Assembly (NCBI GenBank): GCA_947463285.1
Contig: CANHTV010000141.1
Span: forward strand, 1 to 8,219
Length of the DNA stretch: 8,219 nucleotides
Source: Verrucomicrobiaceae bacterium
GTDB taxonomy: Bacteria > Verrucomicrobiota > Verrucomicrobiia > Verrucomicrobiales > Verrucomicrobiaceae
Reading direction: 5' to 3'
In this document: piece after piece, positions 1-7,700 of the stretch
How positions within the stretch are numbered: the stretch's first letter is position 1
How the letters are laid out: each line of letters begins with the position of its first letter
The notes under the pieces: model-generated
Database searches by the model: none
The model's input: the letters and a program-made list of their open reading frames with translations, nothing else
Told to the model about the DNA's origin: nothing
Translations under genes and position numbers: made by a program

Positions 1-89
1 CCTTGCTCGGGGTGGGCTGAGGGGTGGCGACAGTAGTGGACGTTTGATAGCTAGCAAGAGAGAATTTCTGGAGAAATCCAGTCTTGGTC
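1..89. other. Left-edge sequence with no assignable gene
   Basis: Beyond the TGA at 90-92 the two other minus-strand frames stay open to the window edge. One of them reads as a Thr/Pro/Ser-rich tail (TSTTVATPQPTPSK). It could be the C-terminus of the broken TPR-like gene after another frame change, or plain intergenic sequence. I see no hairpin plus T-run and no start of another gene. Confidence 0.3.
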
Positions 90-895
90 TCAAAGCTGGC
101 TCAAAACTTCGAGCTGATGTTTGTCCTCAAAGGTGAGAGACTGGGGATCAAGCTCCTCATAAAAACTCAGGGCAAAGTGCGGCTGGCGGGCGTGCAGGTG
201 GGCCTGGATCAGACAACGTGTGACTGGCAGATTTTCAGGAAAACGGCGCAGGTAGCGGAGCCAGAGCGCTGTGGCTGAGCCCACACGAGCCTGTGCTGAG
301 GCCGCAAGTATGACGGCAAAGTGCAGATGCGGGAAAGGGCGGAGCGCTCCCCCGTGGCCGCGAGCCTCAGGCAGGCTTTGAGAGCCTGTTGGGCTGGCAG
401 AAATGAGTCAGCGATGAAGGCGCTCTCAGACAGCCAGTGCAGGTAATCCGCCGTGATGTAAGAGGCGCATCGCGTCATCCAGCTTATCACCTACGGCGGC
501 AATCATGAGATGAGCCGGGAGTGGTGCAGGCAGGTCTTTCTGCCCTGCTAGCCAAGCAGCAGCGAATCACGCCAAGTGCCTAAACTTTCCAGCATCAACG
601 AGTGCTCGACTGTGAGCTGACGGAGCTGATGGAGCGGCGGCAATTGCAGCCACGCCTCAATCTCAGCGACCTCTTCATCCTGTAGCCGGGCGATGCTGAA
701 GAGCAGGGACGGCAGCGTTTCTTTAGGCGCCTTTATCAAGTAGCGCGTGAGATGCTCCAGTCGCTCCGTCCTCAGGTCATCCGCTGATTTGGCAGACGCG
801 GGCTGTAGGCGCCAGGCCCAGGAAACCGCGAGCAAGGCGCAGAGCAGGTTGATCCGTCCATAGCGTGCGAGACACGAGGTAGGACGGCGAAGCAT
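90..895 (-). pseudogene. Frame-broken gene for a secreted helical (TPR-like) protein
   Basis: Coding-like sequence on the minus strand alternates between two frames. From Met at 895 one frame runs to a TAG at 548-550. The next frame is open from 566 to 429 (starting around AWLAGQKDLPAPLPAHLMIA). The first frame resumes from about 450 (DYLHWLSESAFIADSFLPAQ). The second frame takes over again near 349 and runs to a TGA at 90-92 (ALWLRYLRRFPENLPV, then HFALSFYEELDP). Joined, the pieces read as one alpha-helical protein of about 268 residues, with Ala/Leu-rich helix pairs like tetratricopeptide repeats. The N-terminus has an Arg-rich start, a hydrophobic stretch (about residues 15-28) and a PASA cleavage site near residue 35, so export is likely. 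An upstream in-frame Met at 985 would put 30 residues before this signal, so I prefer 895. Frame changes fall near 555, 451 and the C-run at 349-353. Function is unknown. Real decay and assembly indels cannot be told apart here. Confidence 0.55.
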
Positions 896-1064
896 CTGGA
901 AAGCGGGGAAGCAGAACGGAAAAGCAAAGATCAGCGCATGGCGGACTGATGCGTGGGCAGCACGCGCAGCTGCACCGTGGATCATCCGCCCGCAATGGGA
1001 CGTGTCGCGGGCTTTCCAGCCTGCGGAATCCTAGAACATCTGGCTTCAGCCAAAGATTCTAAAC

Positions 1065-1736
1065 TCAGGCCTTCGTGCTGAAGGTAACGCCATCTGGCGT
1101 CACGGTCACTTTTTTGATGGCTTTGAGCACCGTGCCGAGAGGTTCGATCTTCCGGTAGGGAGCCACCCAGGGCCAGATTTCCATGCCCGAGATGAAACCA
1201 TCGGCCACAGGCTTGCCCGGCACCTTCATGTCCACCACCTTGGCGTCGATGCCTTCCTCGTGGACATAGAGAAGAAAGGTAGCGATACCGTTGCAGTAGC
1301 GCTTTTTGTTCTCCCAGAATTTGATGTTATTCATCGGCAGACTGATCTGGCCGGAAACGGTGTTTTTGGCAGGGTCGGTCGTCTCAAAACGGACCAGATC
1401 CGTGTAGGTGCCGTAGCCCGAATCAGGGGCCATCAGCACCACGGCATTCAGCTCAGCCACTGAGAGCGACAGCTCCGCCGCCTGACCTGATTTCGCAGCT
1501 TCGGCAAAATCCGTCAGGCGTTTGCTCAAAGCCGTACGAGCCTCCGTCGTGATCTCTACAGCTGGGAGTTTCACCGGCGCATCCACCGTGAAGGCAGCAA
1601 TGGCCTTGTCCTGCGAGAACAGCGAATAAGCGCTGAAAGCGATGATGCCGCCAAAAACGAGCGCAGCCAGGAACATGATCGTACAGCCATAAAAAGGGCT
1701 AAATTCGCCAGTGGGAGTTTTTTCAATGCGGGCCAT
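1065..1736 (-). CDS. Membrane-anchored protein of unknown function (223 aa)
   Basis: An intact frame runs from ATG at 1736 to TGA at 1065. The first 17 residues are polar, followed by one hydrophobic segment at about residues 18-40 (TIMFLAALVFGGIIAFSAYS), so a single N-terminal anchor with the bulk outside the cytoplasm is likely. The outer part starts with a charged helical stretch (about 60-90) and continues into a beta-rich domain with the motifs LSVAELNAVVL (91-101), VSGQISLPMN (127-136) and NGIATFLLYV (149-158). The order 'ELN, then SLP, then NG...F' is reminiscent of anchored proteins of unknown function in Verrucomicrobiota and Planctomycetota; this resemblance is from memory, not a search. 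No catalytic motif is apparent. It is tandem with the broken gene downstream and divergent from purU (118 bp apart). No Shine-Dalgarno precedes the ATG; the upstream bases are pyrimidine-rich. No function is proposed. Confidence 0.8.
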   Translation of the reverse strand: MARIEKTPTGEFSPFYGCTIMFLAALVFGGIIAFSAYSLFSQDKAIAAFTVDAPVKLPAVEITTEARTALSKRLTDFAEAAKSGQAAELSLSVAELNAVVLMAPDSGYGTYTDLVRFETTDPAKNTVSGQISLPMNNIKFWENKKRYCNGIATFLLYVHEEGIDAKVVDMKVPGKPVADGFISGMEIWPWVAPYRKIEPLGTVLKAIKKVTVTPDGVTFSTKA

Positions 1737-1854
1737 GGGGGAGGGGCGCGCAGAAAAGCAGATAATGCCGTCAATGAAAGCAGAGTTCTGAATCAGTGTG
1801 AGCTGCGCAAAGCTAATAACCCGCCTTTGACGATCTGAGTCCGGGCTCTACTCT

Positions 1855-2721
1855 ATGCCCGAATTTATGCTCGATACTGCCACTCTCCTTATCCACTGCC
1901 CCGACCGCCCCGGGTTGGTCCACGACGTCACGGGTTTCATCTCCTCCCACAAAGGCAACATCATCGACCTCCAGCAGCACATTGATCCAGATCAGGACGC
2001 GTTTTTCATGCGCCTCGAGTGGAGCCTGGAAAACTTCACGCTTGAGAAATCAGAGATCTACGATCGCCTTCAGCCTATGGCACGCCGTCATGAGATGCAG
2101 ATGCGGCTGCATTTTTCCTCTCAGCGCAAGCGCATCGCCCTCTTTGTCACCAAGGAAAACCACTGCCTTTATGACCTGCTCGCCCGTCATGAGGCAGGCG
2201 ACCTGCCGGTGGACATCCCGCTCATCGTTGCCAATCACGACACGCTGCGTCCAGCGGCTGAGCGCTTCGGCATTCCCTTCCATCATTTCCCCATTACCAA
2301 GGATAACAAAATCGCCCAGGAAGCCGCGCAAATCGAGCTACTGAAAAAGGAGCGCATCGACACCGTGGTGCTCGCACGCTACATGCAGATCATCAGCCCG
2401 GCCATGATCGCCGCCTTTCCGAATCAGATCCTCAACATCCATCACAGCTTCCTGCCCGCCTTCGTCGGTGCCAAACCGTATCATCAGGCCCACGCACGCG
2501 GCGTGAAGATCATCGGAGCCACCAGCCATTACGTCACCGCTGATCTGGATGAAGGACCAATCATCCACCAAGATGTCATGCGTGTCAGCCATGAGGACAC
2601 CGTGCAGGATCTCGTCAGACTAGGCCGCGATCTGGAGAAAACCGTGCTCGCCAAAGCCCTTTGGTGGCACGTGCGGGATCAGGTGCTGGTCTTCAAAAAC
2701 AAGACCGTGGTGTTTGATTGA
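1855..2721 (+). CDS. purU: Formyltetrahydrofolate deformylase PurU
   Basis: The product hydrolyses 10-formyl-tetrahydrofolate to formate and tetrahydrofolate in the cytoplasm, balancing the one-carbon pool and supplying formate for PurT-dependent purine synthesis. At 288 residues it has the usual family length. Residues 8-85 form an ACT domain (LLIHCPDRPGLVHDVTGFIS, then NIIDLQQHID and FFMRLEW). Residues 92-280 form the formyltransferase fold, starting RKRIALFVTKENHCLYDLL as in PurU. The catalytic triad shared with GAR transformylase is visible: Asn194 and His196 in NIHHSFLPAF and Asp232 in DLDEGPIIHQD. AKPYHQAHARGVK (206-218) is also family-typical. The start at 1855 keeps a short leader before the first ACT strand; Met5 (1867) is a possible alternative. 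No Shine-Dalgarno is seen. The gene is divergent from the anchored protein to its left and convergent with the esterase gene to its right (6 bp between stop codons). The gene is intact. Confidence 0.96.
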   Translation: MPEFMLDTATLLIHCPDRPGLVHDVTGFISSHKGNIIDLQQHIDPDQDAFFMRLEWSLENFTLEKSEIYDRLQPMARRHEMQMRLHFSSQRKRIALFVTKENHCLYDLLARHEAGDLPVDIPLIVANHDTLRPAAERFGIPFHHFPITKDNKIAQEAAQIELLKKERIDTVVLARYMQIISPAMIAAFPNQILNIHHSFLPAFVGAKPYHQAHARGVKIIGATSHYVTADLDEGPIIHQDVMRVSHEDTVQDLVRLGRDLEKTVLAKALWWHVRDQVLVFKNKTVVFD

Positions 2722-2727
2722 ATTGCA

Positions 2728-4563
2728 TCACTTCCACAAAATCCTCGCGGCATAGACAGAGTTATCAGCACCGAAGGCATTGTCCGGGGAGATAATGATG
2801 TTTGGGGCGGAGGTCTGCATCCACTCAGCCACGGTGACCCACGTCTCGTTTTCACTGACCTCGGTGACGGCAAAGTTCCCGAGTCTGGCACCGCGCTCAG
2901 GCACGAGGATGCACTCGGTGGCACGTTTCACGGCCAGGGTTTTCTGGTCCACCTCCGACATGAACAAGGGCGCACGATGCCTGACGACATGGTCATTGTG
3001 GGCTCCACGACGGGTGTAAACGAGATACAGCCGATCCGCATGGGTCACCCAATGCTGCTGGGTGTTATAGTTGCCGAGGTCCTGGCCGTCATCGAACTTC
3101 CATGGCCGAATTTTGCCAAAGTGCAGCCCGTCCTCACTGACGCTGACATAGCCTGCGGTGTCGTTTCGCAGCGTCAGGTAAAAACGCCCGGCGCAGCGAA
3201 TAATGGATGGCTCATAGACACCCCGACCAGACTCCAGAGTGAGCTCATTCCCCTGTTCAATAAAGCGTAGCGTGCTGCCATCAAAGATACAGCGCAGAAC
3301 AGTCACGGAGTAGTATTTATCAGCCTCCGCCTTGTGATACACCGGCAGGAGGATGTCGCCATTTTCCAGATCAAAACGCTGCACACTGCCGGCACCGACG
3401 TTGTAAAACTTGGGTAGATACGGCATCGGCAGGGTTTGCCAGGCGGTCCAGGTCTTTGCCGCTTCGTCATAGACGGACCAGACCGTTTCACGTTTTCGGT
3501 TAGGCAAGACATGATCACCTTGATAGCGGACACTGTGACCGATACCAAGAAGCTTGCAGGATTTGGCATGAAACTTTGGTGTAAAATCACAAGCACCGAC
3601 CATGACACCACCGGGCTCTTCACGGCGGCCCAGGGTTACCGAATGCTCTTTGATGGGGCTCCAACTGACACCGAGATCGTCTGAGCGAACATCATTGAGG
3701 GCATAAAACACGTCGCTGCCCGTGAGCAGCAGCTTTTGCATCGTCATCACCACGCTGGGTGTCGCACCGGGGATCGCACCTGCACGCGGATGCACCCAGC
3801 AGGTTTTGCCATCATAGCCTTTCGTGATGGTGATAAGCTTGAGGTCATAAGGCAGTCCTTGTGGAGGTGGCGGGCTGAGTTGCACCTGCGCCGCGAGCTG
3901 CGGCACCTCCCGCCTCAGACCTTCAGCCACGAGCCGGGCCATCATGCGCGCACCTTCCTGGGAAAAATGCGTCTTGTCTTTGTCCGATGGGGCATAGAGG
4001 CGGCAAAACTTCTCCCCCATCTGCTGAAACAGCGCGAAGCTGGCGCGATGCAGATCAATCACTGGCACCTGCATTTCCTTTCCCACCATCTTCACCGCCT
4101 CGACGTAAGGCCCGAGAGATGAGGTCATCTTTCCATCCACAAAAACGCGACGCGCCACGGAGGTGATGAGCACAGGCCTGCCGCCTGCGGCCTGGACTTC
4201 GCGCACAAAGGCACGCAGGTTTTCGCGATAGGTGGTGGTGGCATCCGTCTCACGTTCAGGCCCCTTCCCTGGCTGATCATTGTGACCAAACTGGATGAGC
4301 ACCCATTGACCTTTTTCTTTCAGCACACGATCCCACAAGCCCAGGGCGCGAAAGCTCTTCGTGCTGGTGCCTGAACGTGCATGATTGACCACCTTCAGCT
4401 GTGGTAAAAACTCCCCCAACATCTGTCCCCAACCCGCCAGATCAGGCCTGTCTTTTGGTGTAGCCATGACGCTGGCGACCGTCGAGTCTCCCGCAAGAAC
4501 CACGCGATCCTGTGCCTGAAGGAGGCTGCTAAATAAGAATAGAGAAATGATCCAACGAGTCAT
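2728..4563 (-). CDS. Exported SGNH acetylesterase fused to a sialidase-like beta-propeller
   Basis: Residue numbers are from the upstream Met at 4611 (627 aa). I prefer Met17 at 4563 (611 aa), which gives a compact signal peptide (TRWIISLFLFSSLLQA) cut near residue 33. Residues 36-235 are an SGNH/GDSL hydrolase of the rhamnogalacturonan-acetylesterase type (CE12-like): block I VLAGDSTVA with Ser43, block II Gly81 (ARSGTSTKSF), block III GHND (109-112) and block V DKTHFS with Asp212 and His215. A Pro-rich linker (247-254) follows. Residues 260-627 look like a BNR/sialidase-like propeller, with Asp-box-like SDDLGVSW (310-317) and SEDGLHF (492-498) and the strand YEPSIIRCAGRFYLTLRND (466-484). 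Expected activity is deacetylation of a glycan outside the cytoplasm; whether the propeller is a glycosidase or only binds sugar is unclear. GH43- or GH130-like propellers are alternatives. No Shine-Dalgarno precedes either start. The gene is divergent from the giant modular protein. Confidence 0.87.
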   Translation of the reverse strand: MTRWIISLFLFSSLLQAQDRVVLAGDSTVASVMATPKDRPDLAGWGQMLGEFLPQLKVVNHARSGTSTKSFRALGLWDRVLKEKGQWVLIQFGHNDQPGKGPERETDATTTYRENLRAFVREVQAAGGRPVLITSVARRVFVDGKMTSSLGPYVEAVKMVGKEMQVPVIDLHRASFALFQQMGEKFCRLYAPSDKDKTHFSQEGARMMARLVAEGLRREVPQLAAQVQLSPPPPQGLPYDLKLITITKGYDGKTCWVHPRAGAIPGATPSVVMTMQKLLLTGSDVFYALNDVRSDDLGVSWSPIKEHSVTLGRREEPGGVMVGACDFTPKFHAKSCKLLGIGHSVRYQGDHVLPNRKRETVWSVYDEAAKTWTAWQTLPMPYLPKFYNVGAGSVQRFDLENGDILLPVYHKAEADKYYSVTVLRCIFDGSTLRFIEQGNELTLESGRGVYEPSIIRCAGRFYLTLRNDTAGYVSVSEDGLHFGKIRPWKFDDGQDLGNYNTQQHWVTHADRLYLVYTRRGAHNDHVVRHRAPLFMSEVDQKTLAVKRATECILVPERGARLGNFAVTEVSENETWVTVAEWMQTSAPNIIISPDNAFGADNSVYAARILWK

Positions 4564-4624
4564 CAGCACAGAACGACTCAGCCAGTGTCTTCCTGCGATT
4601 TTGCAGTTCATTTCATCAGATTCA

Positions 4625-4654
4625 TTGACTGCGATTGTTCATTTTGAGTAATCT
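4625..4654 (+). promoter_or_regulatory. Possible sigma70-type promoter for the giant modular protein
   Basis: TTGACT (4625-4630) is followed after 18 bases by TAATCT (4649-4654), inside the AT-rich divergent gap. The -35 matches five of six consensus bases; the -10 keeps only the conserved T, A and final T. Transcription would start near 4661, giving a leader of about 65 nt to the ATG at 4727 but almost none to the ATG at 4664. This is a by-eye match. Confidence 0.28.
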
Positions 4655-4706
4655 AAAAACCCAATGTTCCGCAGTCACAAGAATTCTGAACCAACTCTTC
4701 ATCACC

Positions 4707-4726
4707 CGCAAGCCTTGCGATTTTTT
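4707..4726 (+). terminator. Terminator-like hairpin with T6 tract directly before the start codon
   Basis: The arms CGCAA (4707-4711) and TTGCG (4715-4719) are perfectly complementary around a 3-base loop. The palindrome can be read as 6 bp arms around one central C. A base A and then six T (4721-4726) follow, and the ATG is at 4727. This is the shape of a weak intrinsic terminator or attenuator in the leader, at the place where a ribosome binding site would be expected. The stem is short, and if translation starts at 4664 this stretch is simply coding. Confidence 0.3.
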
Positions 4727-7700
4727 ATGGTTCCATTCCCATTCACCTTTCCTCTTCGAGTTGCTGCACAGATCATTGTTTTACTGCTGATTTCCAGTGC
4801 AACCCTGCTCGCCAAAGCTCCGGCAAAACCTAGCCAAGGCAGGGTCGATTTCACCGCTATCGGTTATCCGGCGAACGACTACACACGCACGCCTGAAATC
4901 GGTGTCTGGCAGAGTTTCCATCTCAGCTGGCAGGACAATGCCGTGGATGAAGACGGGTATCAGATTCTTTATCGCTACGGCACCAAGGGCGCATTCAAGC
5001 AGATCGCTTCACTGAGAGCTGGAAGCAGCGAGTTTGAGTTTTCAGCAGAAGCGCGGGAGGCAGGCACAAAGATGCAATTTCAAATCATCGCCTGGAAGCT
5101 GAATGGGAAACTCATGGAACAAGCCACTTTAAATTTGAGCTTTACCATTCCTCAGCGCCTGCCTTCAGAGATCGCCCCACCCACAGGACTGACAGCTCGT
5201 AGTCCTGATCTTGACCCAGGACCCGGCATTCTTGCCGATGACGGCCTGGTGGAGCTGACGTGGGTGAACGCGAGTGATGCCGCCCTGATCCATGAGATAG
5301 AAACGCTGGACCTCACGGACAGCTCTGCCGAGTGGCGTCCACTGCTCAGGACCGCTTTTGGCAGCCCCAGGGTCGTGATCTCAAACCAGACCACACTCAC
5401 GGGTTCCACGAGCACGAATCCGAGATGGCCTGAGTTCATCCCTGGCCGCAGCTATCAATTCCGCATACGCACATTGAATCACCGTTACATGAGCAACTGG
5501 GGATACTCCACGACCCCGCATTTCATCATGCCCACCCTCAGAGCTCCCGCGAATTTAAAAGTGCGTGCGACATCACCAGAGACGCTCGAACTCAGCTGGC
5601 AGGATTACTCGAACTACGAGGCTGGCTTTGAAATTCAATACCGCTTTCTCAGTGGTGGGCCAGACTTCCTCTCACTCGGTGCTGTCGGGCAAAATCAGAC
5701 CCAAGCGATCCTGACCGTCCAGCCAAATGAACCCGTTGAATATCAAATCAGAGCCTACAGCTACCACATCACCGAAGTGGGGGGATCGGCAAGTTATGCT
5801 TTCTCAAACTTCACCACCAATGCCGCAGAAATCACGCCTCCCGCGATTCCAGCACCTCAAAACCTGGTGGCCACAGCGTCTGGCTTCGATCACAGCATCG
5901 AGCTGCAATGGGAGAGCACAGGTGACAAACCCTACGCCTACGACCTTTTTGTTCGTCCTCAAGGTGCCGTGAATTTTCTCTTCGCTCGGGCTTTGTCTGA
6001 GGGCGTCACGAAGGTCCAAGTGGACTCGTATGCGACGGAGGTTGATCCGAACACGGGCCGCCCGATTGGCACCAACTTCGCGCCGCTCATCACGGGCACG
6101 ACTTATGAATTTGTCGTTCGTGCCGTGAATGGGAGCGAATCCGCTTTTTCAGCCATCAGCAATGTCGCAACGGCAACGGCGAAACCCGGATTTACCATGG
6201 CCACCCTTTCACCACCTGCCAAAGTGGGCCAGGCCTTCAGCTATCAGGTCAGCACGGGAGCAGCACCAGCCCGACTTTCCTGGACAGCGACAGGAATCCC
6301 TGGAGGGCTGGCGTTTGCGGAATCCACTGGGATCATCAGTGGCACGCCCACCTCGTCTGGCATCAGCCGCATCACCCTCACGGCCAATTTTGAGGGCGAT
6401 CTGGTGGCGCAGGTCACACTCACTCTGCGCATTCTGCCTTCCGCCAGCAGCCCGATCCTCGCGAACGCGCTGGATGACATCACGCTGAATCTTGGCACAC
6501 CATGGCAGCTGCCTCTCGATGAAAAATTTGCCGATGCTGACGCAGAAGTCGCCGTACGTCTGGCCACCACCAAGGGGAACATCGACATCCAACTGCATCC
6601 CAGCCTCGCGCCAGAGACCGTGAGAAATTTCCGAGCTTATGTGAACGCGGGAGCCTACGACAACATGGCTTTTCATCGGCTGGTTCCTGGCTTTGTCTTA
6701 CAAGGCGGCGATCTGCGGGCTGAGTCTGCTCCATCCACGTTTTCGAGCATTCAAAAACTCCAACTATCGCCCATGAACGAGGCCGGCATCTCCAACACTT
6801 ACGGCACCATCGCCGCAGCGAAGAGCGGCCCACGCCGATCCTCCTTCAGCAGCAGCGGTAACACATTCTATCGCAATGAAGCCTTTGGCTATCTTGGAGA
6901 CTACAACAGCGCCACGACCAATTTCTTTTTCAATCTGACCGACAACGCCAGCAACTTGGACTTTCAAAACGGTGGCTTCACAGCTTTTGGACGTGTCACG
7001 ACCACAGGGATGGCCGTGGTCGAGGCCATCAGTGCCCTACCCCCCAGTGGTTCATACGACATCACCCTGGATGGCAGCACGACATCAGTCGCAGATCTCC
7101 CCATGGATGCGGCCACAGCCCCCGCGACGATAGACATCAACAAAACGGTTCGCATTAACACCGCCAGGGAGATCCCTGCCCTGACCTACACTTTGTCAGG
7201 CGATGTCACAGGCATCCTCAATGCCAGTATCGAGCAGGGCCGGAACCTCAGACTGGTCGGCCTGGCCGCTGGCACACGCAGCCTGACCATCACAGCGCAG
7301 GATCTCGATGGGAATACGATCAGCGATAGCTTCAACATCACCGTTGACCCCGCCTACCAGCCACCAGCGATCACGAAACAGCCCCAGTCTCAAGTCGTCG
7401 CGCAAGGTGCGCCTGCCCGTCTGAGCGTCACCGCCACAGGATCGAGCCTGCGTTATCAATGGTGGCATGATGGTGAGCCCATCGAGGGCAGCACCTCCGC
7501 AGCATTGGAAATCGGTCAGATGGACAGCCTGGATGAAGGCTTATACTCCGTCGTCATCGCCAACGACACCGCAGCAATCACCAGCAACACGGCCAGCCTG
7601 AAAATCAGGCGGCCCACAGACATCACCGGCACACTGCCAGATCTGATTGTCCGAGTCGGACAGCCCATAGAACTGATGGCAGAGGTCACGGGAGCACCCA

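Noticed and set aside
84..278. Plus-strand open frame of 64 codons
   Set aside because: It lies opposite coding-like minus-strand sequence (TPR-like segment) and shows no recognisable protein features.
1025..1058. Imperfect stem-loop (TGGC TTCA GCCA with outer AGAA/TTCT) downstream of the 223-aa gene as an intrinsic terminator
   Set aside because: The stem is short and bulged, and there is no T-run on the minus-strand side, so it is not convincing.
1827..1854. TTGACG / TACTCT as a promoter for purU
   Set aside because: It would place the transcription start at or after the start codon, and the -10 match is poor.
3736..4122. Plus-strand open frame of 128 codons
   Set aside because: It is antisense to the SGNH domain of the intact esterase gene; its His/Arg-rich translation is typical of a shadow frame.
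6209..6676. Minus-strand open frame of 155 codons
   Set aside because: It is antisense to the He_PIG and cyclophilin region, where the plus strand encodes clear conserved domains.
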